Below, in pieces: positions 42,051 through 50,845 of a stretch of 57,693 bases of DNA (the stretch's first letter is position 1; each line of letters begins with the position of its first letter). The notes beneath the pieces were generated by a model. That model saw only the letters and a list, made by a program, of their open reading frames with translations. It was not told where the DNA came from and searched no databases. Position numbers and translations under genes: made by a program. The DNA is from Clostridium hydrogeniformans DSM 21757 (GTDB lineage: Bacteria; Bacillota; Clostridia; Clostridiales; Clostridiaceae), in contig NZ_JMLJ01000019.1 in the NCBI RefSeq assembly GCF_000686705.1, positions 1-57,693 on the forward strand. The letters run 5' to 3'.

Positions 42051-43226
42051 ATGACTTATTTTGCTCCCTATATAGATAAATCAGGATTCCATATGCCGAC
42101 TTATATAGATGTAAGAGATAAACTTATAGAAGATGCAAAATCTATCTTTGGACAAGACATTTATTTAGGAGAAGATAGTCAAGACTACCAATGGATTTCA
42201 ACAGTAAGTGAAAAAATATATGATGCTTTTCAAATAGCACAGCATGTTTATAACAATCGTGGTCCTAATGTAGCTATAGGAAGTGGACTAGATTCTATTG
42301 TTAAAATTAATGGGATTAAAAGAAAACCAGCTATTTATAGTAAGTGTAAAGTAATTGTTAGTGGGATAAAAGAGACTACAATTAGGAATGGAATAGTTAC
42401 TGATAAAGGAAATATAAAATGGGATTTACCAGCAACAGTTGTCATTCCTGAAAGTGGTGAACTTGAGACTATAGCTACATGTGAGATACCTGGACCAATA
42501 GTAGCTAATCCAGGGGATATAACAGGAATATTTAACCCTACTTTTGGTTGGAATGGTGTATATAATAAAGAAAGTGCAATCTTAGGATCTAATATAGAAG
42601 GTGATGCAGATTTAAGAAAAAGACAAAGTCAAAGTACCGCACAAGCAAGTTTAACTATGTTAGAAGGGACAAGTGGAGCAGTAGCACAAGTTAAAAAAGT
42701 ACGTAGGTCGAAGGTTTATGAGAATGACACTAATTTAATAGATAAACGAGGATTACCACCACACTCCATTACTGCAGTAGTAGAGGGCGGAGAAGATAAA
42801 GATATAGCTAATGCAATATGGATTCATAAAGGAATTGGGTGTTTTACAAATGGAGATGTAACTGTAAAAATTACAGATAAAAAAAGGCAGGTAACACCAA
42901 TTAAATTCTTTAGGCCAACATATGTAGATATAGAAGCAACAATAAATATAAAGAAATTAAATGGATACACAACAGAAACTACAGAATCCATTAAAAGAAA
43001 CTTACAAACTTATTTAAATGCTATGGATATAGGGGCGAATTTATCTTTATCTGCATTATGGGGAGTGGCATTACAAGCAATGCCTAATTTAATGGACCCT
43101 ATGTTCTCCATAACTTCTATAACTGCAGCAAGAGTAGGAGAAACCCAAAAGACAGAAGATATAGAACTAAAATTCAATGAGGTTTGCAGAGGAAATGTAA
43201 ATCTTATTAAAGCGAATGTAGTTTAG
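42051..43226 (+). CDS. Baseplate J-like protein
   Basis: 391 residues from ATG 42051 (GAAAGGAGGG site); longer in-frame readings upstream lie in the gp25-like gene. Key pieces: LIEDAKSIFGQDIYLGEDSQ, AIGSGLDSIVKINGIKRKPA, EGDADLRKRQSQSTAQASLT and GEDKDIANAIWIHKGIGCFT, the gpJ/gp47 pattern. It links wedges around the hub. Confidence 0.93.
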   Translation: MTYFAPYIDKSGFHMPTYIDVRDKLIEDAKSIFGQDIYLGEDSQDYQWISTVSEKIYDAFQIAQHVYNNRGPNVAIGSGLDSIVKINGIKRKPAIYSKCKVIVSGIKETTIRNGIVTDKGNIKWDLPATVVIPESGELETIATCEIPGPIVANPGDITGIFNPTFGWNGVYNKESAILGSNIEGDADLRKRQSQSTAQASLTMLEGTSGAVAQVKKVRRSKVYENDTNLIDKRGLPPHSITAVVEGGEDKDIANAIWIHKGIGCFTNGDVTVKITDKKRQVTPIKFFRPTYVDIEATINIKKLNGYTTETTESIKRNLQTYLNAMDIGANLSLSALWGVALQAMPNLMDPMFSITSITAARVGETQKTEDIELKFNEVCRGNVNLIKANVV

Positions 43227-43236
43227 AGGTGATGTC

Positions 43237-43893
43237 ATGGCCATAGAAAAATATGTAGATAATATAACATCCCAACATAGGGATAAGCCTAAGTTTATTT
43301 CTTGGCTTAGTAAAAGTCTTACTATAATAGATCATGCTTATTTATCTGTTAAGAGTATAGATATAAACTTTGATTTAGATTATGCAGTAGGTAAACAACT
43401 AGATACATTAGGTAAGGTTATTGGGAGAGAAAGATTACTTACCTTCCAACCACTTAACGGACATAATCCAGTATTAGATGATGAGACCTATAGATTAGTA
43501 CTAAAAGCAAAAGTAGCTATGAATATGTGGGATGGTACTATTCCACAGATGTATGAAATTTGGGATAACATATTTAAAGATATAGGATTGCAATTACAAG
43601 ATAATCAGGACATGAGTTTTAATGCTTATATTACTGGTTATGTTAATCAAATTAGACAGGACCTAATACAGCATGGTTATATAGTACCTAAGCCAGAGGG
43701 TGTTAGAGTAAATTATATAGGTAAATCTTTGGTGGATTTTAAACCTTATTCTGCTATGGTTGTATCTATGGCTAAGAGTGAGGTTATTAATATGAGCTAT
43801 AATCCTAAAGAAATTATAAACTTTAAGCAAAATCCATATTTTATTGTACAAGGATTAAATAAAAGCACCATAAAAATGAAAGGGGTTGAATAG
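43237..43893 (+). CDS. DUF2612 baseplate/tail protein
   Basis: 218 residues: LDYAVGKQLDTLGKVIGRER, NPVLDDETYRLVLKAKVAMN, MWDGTIPQMYEIWDNIF and YGYIVPKPEGVRVNYIG-like end (QHGYIVPKPEGVRVNYIG). DUF2612 proteins occur between gpJ and the fibre and probably act like gpI. ATG after GAGGTGATGTC. Confidence 0.88.
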   Translation: MAIEKYVDNITSQHRDKPKFISWLSKSLTIIDHAYLSVKSIDINFDLDYAVGKQLDTLGKVIGRERLLTFQPLNGHNPVLDDETYRLVLKAKVAMNMWDGTIPQMYEIWDNIFKDIGLQLQDNQDMSFNAYITGYVNQIRQDLIQHGYIVPKPEGVRVNYIGKSLVDFKPYSAMVVSMAKSEVINMSYNPKEIINFKQNPYFIVQGLNKSTIKMKGVE

Positions 43894-46770
43894 ATGGCAC
43901 TTTTTAAAAATATGATAATAACCAGTAAGGGAATGGAATTATATGCAAAGGCTCAAGCAGGACAAAAAATACATTTTACTAAATTACAGGTTGGATCTGG
44001 TCAAATAGATACACAAAATCCTGTTACTTTACTAAGATTATTAAATCCTAAACTAGATGTTCCAATAACATCTATAGCGCCTAATCCAGAACTTAAAAGT
44101 GCAACAATAATAGGGAGTATAACAAATAAAAATGTTAAAGAGGCTATTTATATTTGTGAAATAGGACTATATGCAAAAGATCCAGATGAGGGAGAAATAT
44201 TATATGGATATGCTAGCGCTGGTGGTTATGGAGATTATTACGCCCCGGAATCACAAGGTCCTTATAGTTGGCAGTATGAAATTAATGCATCCATAGGAAA
44301 TGCTGCTAATGTTACTGCAGAGCTTAGTCAATTACAGTGGGATTATGGAGTAGTAAATTCTAATAAAACTTTCTATATTATACAAGGATCTAACCAAAGG
44401 GAAATAAATAAAAATATAGATGATAATCTAAAAACGTTAACTGATGAAAGTAGAGAAGCAAAGAATAAAATTAAGGTAATCGAAAGTACTATAGAGGATG
44501 GAAGATGTAGTTTCTCAACATCCAACGCACTAACAAAGTTGGATAATGTACAAGATGGGTATTTAACAGATGTAGTTATTAAGGGGAGAACTTTAGTTAA
44601 CTTATGTTTAGATGGTAAAGTTCCTAAAAGTATAGAGGATGTTGGAGGAAAGCAGACATATTATTTTAAGCATAATGTATCTGCTAAGGGGGTATATACA
44701 ATTGGATTTAGAATACAAAATTCAACACTTGATACATCTAGCATAAGATTTTTATATCCTATAGATGGAGGTATGGTTGAATACCCTGTTTCGAGTTACT
44801 ATGCTAAAAAAGATGGATACCATTGGATAACAGTCAATGTAGAAAAAAATATAACCAATGAGATGTGTGGATTATATGTTTACCTAACAAATAAAGGAGA
44901 AAAGGCAACTCTATCAGAAATAATGGTTTTAAAGGGTGATTACACATCAAGTCCACCAATCTACTTCGAAGGAATTAAGTCTGCTGGAGAAGTCAACTAT
45001 ATAGATGGAAAATATATCGGTAAGAACTTATTTAAAGGAGAATATCAAAAAAAGTATATTCGAGGTGGAGATGGTAATAGTACTTTCCTTGACGACTCAA
45101 ACACGAGAAGTGCTGTAATACCTATAGAGGCAGGAGGAAAATACTCAGTAAAAAAACATAGCATGAGCAACAGGTTTTCAATATGCTTGTATAATTCGAT
45201 AGAAATAGGTTCGAACGCTACGCAAATTATCAATATGAGTGATTCTTTAACACAGACTACATTTACTAATACAAGTAATTCTAAGTACATGGTTATTTAT
45301 GTGTCTAATGCAAAAGAAGAACCTTTGTTATTGGTGGAAAAGGGAGACGGTTTTAGTGAATATGAATCTTACTATGAAGGTAATAAAATTGAGATTTTAA
45401 GTACCGGTAAAAATCTATATAGGGTTGATATAGCTAAATTTAATGGCACTGATAGAATTTATACTTCAACTGATTTAATATACAATTTTAATGAAATGTA
45501 TGCAATAAACAATTCAAATAAGAGATTGATTTTTGGAATTTCAAATAAACCTAATGGAGTTTGGATAAGGGATTATATTGTCAATGCAAATTCAATGCAA
45601 AAAATTCCTTTATATTCAAATGAATATGTGAAAACTGTAGCAGGACTATTTTCAGATGGATGGAAAGAAGCTGATTTAGATTATCTTAAAAATAATATTA
45701 TGGTAACTAGTACCTTAGATACTAAGCAAGAATCGTATAAATCTAATAAAACAGAAATTCTATTAAAAGAACCTTTAAGAGGTTTACCGAATGGTGTCGC
45801 AGATACTATCAATCAAAGTAATGCTTTAACAAGAAGAATAATCAAAAAAAATATTTTGAGTTCATGGGATTGGAAGGTAAATACTTGGGCAGAAACATTA
45901 CCAAATAGTATAGCATTTCAAGCGGGAGTAGAAGATATAAAGCATGGGGTAGGTGTGAATTTGATATGCAATAAGTTCACAGCATCAGATAAGGTTGGAA
46001 ACGTTGATTTCGAAGGCATTACCTTGTCCGCTCAAAGTAATCTTTTGAGTATCAGGATTGCAAAAAATAAATTGAGTACCCATGACATAACTGGCTTTAA
46101 GAAGTGGTTAGATGACAATGAAGTTTTTATTTATTGTGAAAAAAAAGAGCCAACAATAGAACAAACCAATAATCCATTAAACATAAGAACATTTAAAGAT
46201 GGTTATATACAACAAAATACTATTCTTCCAGCTACTATAGAGGGAAGATATCCTATTAGTTTAGGAGGTTCTATACAAAGCAATACTAATGCTATAAATC
46301 AGATGGAAAATGAGCTATTTGGAGTTTGGAGAAGTATATTAAGTTTAACTGATAATATGTTAAGTAGAGTTAGATGTGAAACAGAAAAGGTGATTATAAA
46401 GGGAGATTGGGTTGGGCCTAATAATGAGTGTTCCATACTTTATGAATATTTACCTAATAATGTTGTTAGGGCAAACATAAAATGCACAGAAATAAAATTA
46501 AATGGTAATGGATCAGCTACATTCAATGTTCCACTAAAGTTTTTAACTAACATTGAAGACACCTATGGTGGAGGAGGTCAGATTTATAGAATCTTAGAAA
46601 ATGGGAGTTGGATAACAGATGACTTTAGAACAACATCCTATAATGTAACATGCCAACCGAATGGGAATAACCTAATAACAATTTGGGTGGATGAAGTAAA
46701 TCAACTCTCACAGGGACAACTTGCTGAGAAAGCTGGGATACATGCTTATACAATATTAAAATTAAAGTAG
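43894..46770 (+). CDS. Tail fibre / receptor-binding protein
   Basis: 958 residues. N-terminal about 155 residues are the tail-collar fibre domain that attaches to the baseplate (ALFKNMIITSKGMELYAKAQ, LQVGSGQIDTQNPVTLL, EAIYICEIGLYAKDPDEGEI). The central region carries two carbohydrate-binding-like beta repeats around residues 215-370 and 370-505 (YVSNAKEEPLLLVEKGDGFS; EYESYYEGNKIEILSTGKNL). The C-terminus has a beta-rich tip. Likely host-range determinant. The central part differs in base use (for example around 45050-46100), which suggests domain exchange. Confidence 0.88.
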   Translation: MALFKNMIITSKGMELYAKAQAGQKIHFTKLQVGSGQIDTQNPVTLLRLLNPKLDVPITSIAPNPELKSATIIGSITNKNVKEAIYICEIGLYAKDPDEGEILYGYASAGGYGDYYAPESQGPYSWQYEINASIGNAANVTAELSQLQWDYGVVNSNKTFYIIQGSNQREINKNIDDNLKTLTDESREAKNKIKVIESTIEDGRCSFSTSNALTKLDNVQDGYLTDVVIKGRTLVNLCLDGKVPKSIEDVGGKQTYYFKHNVSAKGVYTIGFRIQNSTLDTSSIRFLYPIDGGMVEYPVSSYYAKKDGYHWITVNVEKNITNEMCGLYVYLTNKGEKATLSEIMVLKGDYTSSPPIYFEGIKSAGEVNYIDGKYIGKNLFKGEYQKKYIRGGDGNSTFLDDSNTRSAVIPIEAGGKYSVKKHSMSNRFSICLYNSIEIGSNATQIINMSDSLTQTTFTNTSNSKYMVIYVSNAKEEPLLLVEKGDGFSEYESYYEGNKIEILSTGKNLYRVDIAKFNGTDRIYTSTDLIYNFNEMYAINNSNKRLIFGISNKPNGVWIRDYIVNANSMQKIPLYSNEYVKTVAGLFSDGWKEADLDYLKNNIMVTSTLDTKQESYKSNKTEILLKEPLRGLPNGVADTINQSNALTRRIIKKNILSSWDWKVNTWAETLPNSIAFQAGVEDIKHGVGVNLICNKFTASDKVGNVDFEGITLSAQSNLLSIRIAKNKLSTHDITGFKKWLDDNEVFIYCEKKEPTIEQTNNPLNIRTFKDGYIQQNTILPATIEGRYPISLGGSIQSNTNAINQMENELFGVWRSILSLTDNMLSRVRCETEKVIIKGDWVGPNNECSILYEYLPNNVVRANIKCTEIKLNGNGSATFNVPLKFLTNIEDTYGGGGQIYRILENGSWITDDFRTTSYNVTCQPNGNNLITIWVDEVNQLSQGQLAEKAGIHAYTILKLK

Positions 46771-46781
46771 GAGGGAAATGC

Positions 46782-47108
46782 ATGAGTGAGTATATTTTAG
46801 CTATACTTAATGGAAATCTGGTCTTAATTAACACTATATTAAATAGCATACCTTCTAATTATATAAAGATTAATAATGAATTAGTTGGGTATTTTAGAGA
46901 AAGAATATGTACTCATACTTTTAATGGTGAAACAATAAAAGAAGAGAAAATAACTACAAAAGAACAAATAGACAAATATTTAAGTATAAAACTAAATATG
47001 ACAATTCCAGATACAAGTAATAAAAATAAGGATCAGGAAATAAAAGAATTGAAAGATACCATAGACGCTCTTATTTTATCTAATTTAGGAGGTAAGACAG
47101 ATGTTTAA
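46782..47108 (+). CDS. Small tail-region protein (108 aa)
   Basis: 108 residues: SEYILAILNGNLVLINTILN, ELVGYFRERICTHTFNGETI, then a coiled-coil end (KDQEIKELKDTIDALILSNL). The end resembles the 47235-47402 protein. Small fibre-associated or chaperone-like proteins occur here; function unknown. RBS TAGGAGGG. Confidence 0.72.
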   Translation: MSEYILAILNGNLVLINTILNSIPSNYIKINNELVGYFRERICTHTFNGETIKEEKITTKEQIDKYLSIKLNMTIPDTSNKNKDQEIKELKDTIDALILSNLGGKTDV

Positions 47109-47232
47109 TACTTTAAAAAGACTATATTTAGAACAAAGGTTAACAGATATTATGTTAGGTAGAGCAGTTGAAAAAGGATGGATTACAGAAGAAGAAAAAA
47201 AAGAAATAATGGATTCAAATGGAGGTATGTAA
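47101..47232 (+). CDS. XkdX-family protein, copy 1
   Basis: 43 residues (FNTLKRLYLEQRLTDIMLGR, AVEKGWITEEEKKEIMD), the XkdX pattern (K-G-W-I-T-x-E-E) found at the end of tail operons. RBS TAGGAGG overlaps the previous gene. It is followed by a second, related gene pair. The role is unknown. Confidence 0.85.
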   Translation: MFNTLKRLYLEQRLTDIMLGRAVEKGWITEEEKKEIMDSNGGM

Positions 47233-47234
47233 TA

Positions 47235-47402
47235 ATGGATAGCTTTGATGTAATTATGGAGAATTGCCCTTTTCTAAAGAGAGTTATAGAAAATAAAATA
47301 GCAGAGGAGGTAGGAAAAAAAGATGAAGAAATAGAAGAGCTTAAGGAAACAGTAAAGAACCTTACAGAAACACTACTTATAGGAGGTATTTCTAATGTAT
47401 AA
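47235..47402 (+). CDS. Small coiled-coil tail-region protein (55 aa)
   Basis: 55 residues from ATG 47235 (GGAGGTATG site); the frame is open upstream without a ribosome site. MDSFDVIMENCPFLKRVIEN is followed by an acidic coiled coil (KKDEEIEELKETVKNLTETL). The end resembles that of the 46782 protein, so it seems to be a shortened duplicate. Function unknown. Confidence 0.65.
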   Translation: MDSFDVIMENCPFLKRVIENKIAEEVGKKDEEIEELKETVKNLTETLLIGGISNV

Positions 47403-47514
47403 AATAGTATTGGAGCTATGGTTAGAAAAAAGAATAGATGAGAGTGGATTAGATAGGGCAATAAAATTTAGGTGGATTACAGAAGAACAGAAAAAAGAAA
47501 TAATGGATATGTAG
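47395..47514 (+). CDS. XkdX-family protein, copy 2
   Basis: 39 residues after AGGAGGTAT. YKIVLELWLEKRIDESGLDR and KFRWITEEQKKEIMDM repeat the copy 1 motif (WITEE.KKEIMD) almost exactly, including at DNA level, so it is a tandem duplicate that has diverged at its N-terminus. Confidence 0.8.
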   Translation: MYKIVLELWLEKRIDESGLDRAIKFRWITEEQKKEIMDM

Positions 47515-47515
47515 A

Positions 47516-47550
47516 AGAATCTAGGCAATAGAAAGGCTTAGATTCTTTTT
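47516..47550 (+). terminator. Terminator at the end of the tail operon
   Basis: AGAATCTA (47516-47523) pairs with TAGATTCT (47539-47546), with an inner GGC/GCC-like part, and is followed by TTTTT. It separates tail genes from the methylase and lysis genes. Confidence 0.85.
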
Positions 47551-47586
47551 ATTGCCTTAAAACCTAAGAAAAGGAGTGATATACAA

Positions 47587-48342
47587 GTGATGAAACCACC
47601 AATTACAAGAATGGGCGGAAAGTCCAAATTAAGAAAAGAAATAATAAGTATGATACCAGATCACACTTGTTATGTTGAGTTATTCTTTGGAGCAGGATGG
47701 GTTTATTTTGGAAAAGAACCTAGTAAGGTTGAAGTTATAAATGATATTGATAAAGAACTAATAAACCTATTTAGAATGATAAAATATCATGCTCCAGAAA
47801 TAGAGAGAATGCTTGAGTACGAATTCTCAGGTAGAGATATTTTTGAGGAATATAAGAATATGACTATTGAAAATCTTACAGAGATACATAGGTCTGTAAG
47901 GTTTTTGTATTTAATAAGTCAATCCTTTGCAGGTAAGGGAAATCATTATGGATATGGTACAAATTCTAAACCTAAACCACAAATTTTTTACAAAGGTATT
48001 TTAAATGATATAAAAGAAAGGCTTAGAAATACTTATGTTGAAAATCTAAGCTTTGAAAAGACAATTGAAAAGTATGATAGAGATTATACTTTCTTCTTTG
48101 CAGACCCACCTTATTTTGAAACAGCAGGTTATGGTAACAGTTTTAAGGAAGAAGAACACTTAATATTAAGAGATAAACTTAAAAATATAAAGGGTAAATT
48201 CTTATTAACAATTAATGACCATGAGAAGGTTAGAGAATGGTATAAAGATTTTAATATAAAAGAAACAGAAGTAAGCTATTCTGTGGCTAAGGATAAGAAA
48301 GCAAGGGGGAAGTATAAAGAATTAATAATAACTAACTATTAA
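47587..48342 (+). CDS. D12-class DNA adenine methylase (late region)
   Basis: 252 residues from GTG 47587; ATG 47590 is equally possible. Dam-type N6-adenine methyltransferase: RMGGKSKLRKEIISMIP and YVELFFGAGWVYFG (SAM-binding FxGxG region), then FFFADPPYFETAGYG (catalytic DPPY). It has no restriction partner nearby, so it probably protects phage DNA from host restriction or marks it at the end of infection. Placement between tail and lysis genes is a moron-like position. Confidence 0.93.
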   Translation: MMKPPITRMGGKSKLRKEIISMIPDHTCYVELFFGAGWVYFGKEPSKVEVINDIDKELINLFRMIKYHAPEIERMLEYEFSGRDIFEEYKNMTIENLTEIHRSVRFLYLISQSFAGKGNHYGYGTNSKPKPQIFYKGILNDIKERLRNTYVENLSFEKTIEKYDRDYTFFFADPPYFETAGYGNSFKEEEHLILRDKLKNIKGKFLLTINDHEKVREWYKDFNIKETEVSYSVAKDKKARGKYKELIITNY

Positions 48343-48356
48343 AGGTAGGTGTTATT

Positions 48357-48638
48357 ATGAGTGTTGAGATAGGAGTTATATGTACTTTACTAGGAGCTTT
48401 ACTAGGTTACTTAGGATTTAGAAGAAATGAAAATAAAGACATAAAAGAAGACGCTAAAAGTAATGCTCATTTGTCTACAACCCTAGCTTATATAAGTAAA
48501 GGTGTAGATGATATAAGACTAGATATTAAAGCACAAGACAGGAGAACAACGGACATAGACTCTAGGTTAATAAGGGTTGAGGAAAGCAGTAAATCAGCAC
48601 ACAAAAGAATTGATACATTAGAAAAAGAAGGTGTATAG
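48357..48638 (+). CDS. XhlA-like haemolysin/lysis accessory protein
   Basis: 93 residues: N-terminal membrane segment (VICTLLGALLGYLGFRR, about 7-23) and a long soluble coiled coil (YISKGVDDIRLDIKAQDRRT, then IRVEESSKSAHKRIDTLEKE). This is the XhlA pattern; it works with the holin in membrane disruption. Next to holin and endolysin genes. Confidence 0.85.
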   Translation: MSVEIGVICTLLGALLGYLGFRRNENKDIKEDAKSNAHLSTTLAYISKGVDDIRLDIKAQDRRTTDIDSRLIRVEESSKSAHKRIDTLEKEGV

Positions 48639-48641
48639 TAT

Positions 48642-48902
48642 ATGGATTTAATAAAATTTGTTCCAGAGCAGTTACTTATATTAGTAGCTGCTCTTTATGT
48701 TATAGGCATATTTTTAAAAGCATCTAAAATAAAAGATTGGACCATACCATGGATTCTATTAGTTGTAGGTATAATTGGAGCTATAGGAATAGAAGGAATA
48801 AGTGTATTAGCGATAATAGAAGGGGTTATATGTACTGGAGTTGCAGTGCTAATTAATCAATTAATTAAACAAAGTACGGAAAAGAAGGATCTAGGAAACT
48901 AG
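48642..48902 (+). CDS. Phage holin
   Basis: 86 residues with three hydrophobic segments (about 10-26, LLILVAALYVIGIFLKA; about 33-50, WTIPWILLVVGIIGAIGI; about 52-70, SVLAIIEGVICTGVAVLIN) and a charged tail, the size and form of a phage holin (similar to the A118-type family). It forms the lesion that releases the amidase. The terminator hairpin overlaps its last codons. Confidence 0.9.
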   Translation: MDLIKFVPEQLLILVAALYVIGIFLKASKIKDWTIPWILLVVGIIGAIGIEGISVLAIIEGVICTGVAVLINQLIKQSTEKKDLGN

Positions 48903-48912
48903 GTTCTTTTTT
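48887..48912 (+). terminator. Terminator overlapping the holin 3' end
   Basis: GGATCTAG (48887-48894) pairs with CTAGGTTC (48899-48906) using two G-U pairs, GAAA loop, then T6. The stop codon of the holin lies in the hairpin. It separates the holin and endolysin transcripts or lowers endolysin expression. Confidence 0.75.
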
Positions 48913-48937
48913 ATTTTAAAGATAAGGAGAGGATATT

Positions 48938-49756
48938 ATGAAAATAGGATTAAGAGGTGGACATAGTGAGAATCATAAAGGTGCAAGTTCTGATATAACT
49001 GGGTATGATGAATGGTCTCAAATGCAAGAACTTTATAGAAATGTAAAAACTGTTTTAGAAGCTTATGGACATACAGTGATAGATTGTAATGCTTATAATT
49101 CAAGCTCTATAAATGATGAGTTAACTCAAGGAACAAGTAAAGCAACTAATAATGGAGTTGATATATTTATATCTCTTCATATGAATGCATTTAATGGAAG
49201 TGCACAAGGACACGAATGTTGGATATTTGATGAAAATAGAAATACTATAGCAAAAGATGTTGCTAAAAGAATAGCTAAAAACTTTGGTAATCATGGATTT
49301 AAACTAAGGCCAGAAAATAATGGCGTAAAAGGAATGAAACAATATAATAAAAACTATCATGATTTAAAGGCACCAATAGCGCCCGCTATTATAGTTGAAA
49401 CAATATTTTGTGATAGTTTAGAAGATAAGAAAATTTGGGCTCCTACTTCTTGGGATGAATTAGCTAGACTTGTTGTAAATGGAATAGATCCTAATATACC
49501 TTTAATGTTAAATGATTCTAAAAAATCAAAAGAACCTTCAGAGGGTTATGTAGTTACAGGATATTTAGATAAACAGCTTAAAAATTATGATGGGGCAGAG
49601 GTTGCAGGAGCTATAAGATATTACTTTAAAGATATAGATAGAGTGTATATTAGAAGTAATTCCATAGGTATGTGGTTAGAAACACAGTTATTGCCTATGG
49701 ATAAATGCAAGGAAATAAAAGAGTTATTAGGTAGTTGGGGTAAAATTAGATGTTAA
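48938..49756 (+). CDS. Endolysin: N-acetylmuramoyl-L-alanine amidase (Amidase_3)
   Basis: 272 residues. Catalytic domain 1-185: zinc ligands H9 (LRGGHSENHKG), E25 and H81 (ISLHMNAFNG), catalytic E154 (IIVETIFCDS). The C-terminal part (about 205-272; YVVTGYLDKQLKNYDGAEVA) is a SPOR-like or cell-wall-binding repeat. It cuts the bond between muramic acid and L-Ala of the stem peptide and lyses the host after the holin opens the membrane. No signal peptide, in line with holin dependence. Confidence 0.95.
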   Translation: MKIGLRGGHSENHKGASSDITGYDEWSQMQELYRNVKTVLEAYGHTVIDCNAYNSSSINDELTQGTSKATNNGVDIFISLHMNAFNGSAQGHECWIFDENRNTIAKDVAKRIAKNFGNHGFKLRPENNGVKGMKQYNKNYHDLKAPIAPAIIVETIFCDSLEDKKIWAPTSWDELARLVVNGIDPNIPLMLNDSKKSKEPSEGYVVTGYLDKQLKNYDGAEVAGAIRYYFKDIDRVYIRSNSIGMWLETQLLPMDKCKEIKELLGSWGKIRC

Positions 49757-49911
49757 TATTTATAATATTATATAAATTTTTGGTAAAAATTTGTATGAGA
49801 ATACAATAATTATATTTATAAAAAATACATATTTACCATTTTATTATTTAGATGTAAAATAAATACAGATACAATTTTTATATCTAAATTATAGAAAGGG
49901 GGAAATTAAGA

Positions 49912-50220
49912 ATGAAAAAGTTTTTTTCAAAAAAGAAAATCTTTGCGCTAGTTTTCGCTAGTATGATGTTATTCTCTGCTACGGCAGCATTTGCAGCACC
50001 TGTTTGTCCAGCATATGAGGATGGACATAGATTTTATAATCAGGTATATTTAAGGCAGGAAACTCAGACAGTGAGGCATTATCCAACTAGTGTTGGTCCA
50101 GGATGTGATGTTACTACAACATATAATGTTTATAAAAAAACTTGTGCTTGTGGATATTCAACTCCAACAGGAATTATAAGAGAAAAATTATATGAATCTC
50201 ACTCAGTGAATCATAATTAA
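49912..50220 (+). CDS. Small exported Cys-containing protein (102 aa)
   Basis: 102 residues with a clear signal peptide (MKKFFSKKKIFALVFASMML, then FSATAAFAAPV, cut expected after AFA). The mature part has four Cys in a pattern CP..., GCD..., CAC (TCACGYS) that may form disulfides. GAAAGGGGG precedes ATG, and TTTACCAT/ATGTAAAAT promoter-like elements lie at 49832-49860. It has its own strong terminator. A lysogenic conversion or cell-surface role is likely; family not recognised. Confidence 0.75.
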   Translation: MKKFFSKKKIFALVFASMMLFSATAAFAAPVCPAYEDGHRFYNQVYLRQETQTVRHYPTSVGPGCDVTTTYNVYKKTCACGYSTPTGIIREKLYESHSVNHN

Positions 50221-50240
50221 TGGTATTATAAAATAAAAAA

Positions 50241-50276
50241 GGTGGTCTAGGGAGTAATCCTTAGACCACCTTTTTT
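50241..50276. terminator. Strong bidirectional terminator
   Basis: GGTGGTCTA and TAGACCACC (with a GG/CC extension) enclose a short loop; A6 before and T6 after the stem allow termination on both strands. Confidence 0.88.
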
Positions 50277-50330
50277 ATTTTATAATAAATATTGGAGTTA
50301 GGTGTAAATAATGTATAGATAATTACAATT

Positions 50331-50506
50331 CTCTTAACAATTAAGCTTGTTTATACCAGTAAAGATACAGAAATAGATGACACCAAATGGACTGAGAAGC
50401 TTTATAATAAAATAAAAAAGATTTTAATATAGATTATGAAATCATAATGCTAAATAAAAATACAGTGAAATATAATAATAGTGCTGATGGAATATATATG
50501 TGGTAA
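50331..50506 (+). pseudogene. Fragment of a decayed small gene
   Basis: An open segment (LTIKLVYTSKDTEIDDTKWT, then EKLYNKIK) runs into an A-rich stretch near 50410; a frame change there continues as KDFNIDYEIIMLNKNTVKYN, then NSADGIYMW and a stop. No start codon or ribosome site is found. Further coding-like pieces lie at about 50520-50760 on both strands (for example ITVADVLIGFIYIGKIFAKI on the minus strand). The region 50277-50845 therefore looks like a graveyard of gene remnants, with a promoter-like motif near its end. Confidence 0.45.
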
Positions 50507-50845
50507 TAGCAGTTATGGAATCAATATTGTTTTTTTATTTTAGCAAATATTTTACCAATATATATAAATCCAATAAGTACATCTGCTACAGTTATGTAGT
50601 TTGTATATGATATACTTAAGGGGAACCTACAATTAGACATAAATCTTTTATTAATCATATAACTTTAATGGTATTAAATGAATTAAGACCAGAAAACGAA
50701 AAAAGTCTAGAGAATAATATTCATATTAGACTTTCATAGTAATTTTGGTGTTATAGACAAATTTACCATATTTAATGTAAAATGAAATAACCACTAAATT
50801 TTATATATAAGTGGTTACTAAATAAATATATAGTGGGGGAAGTAT

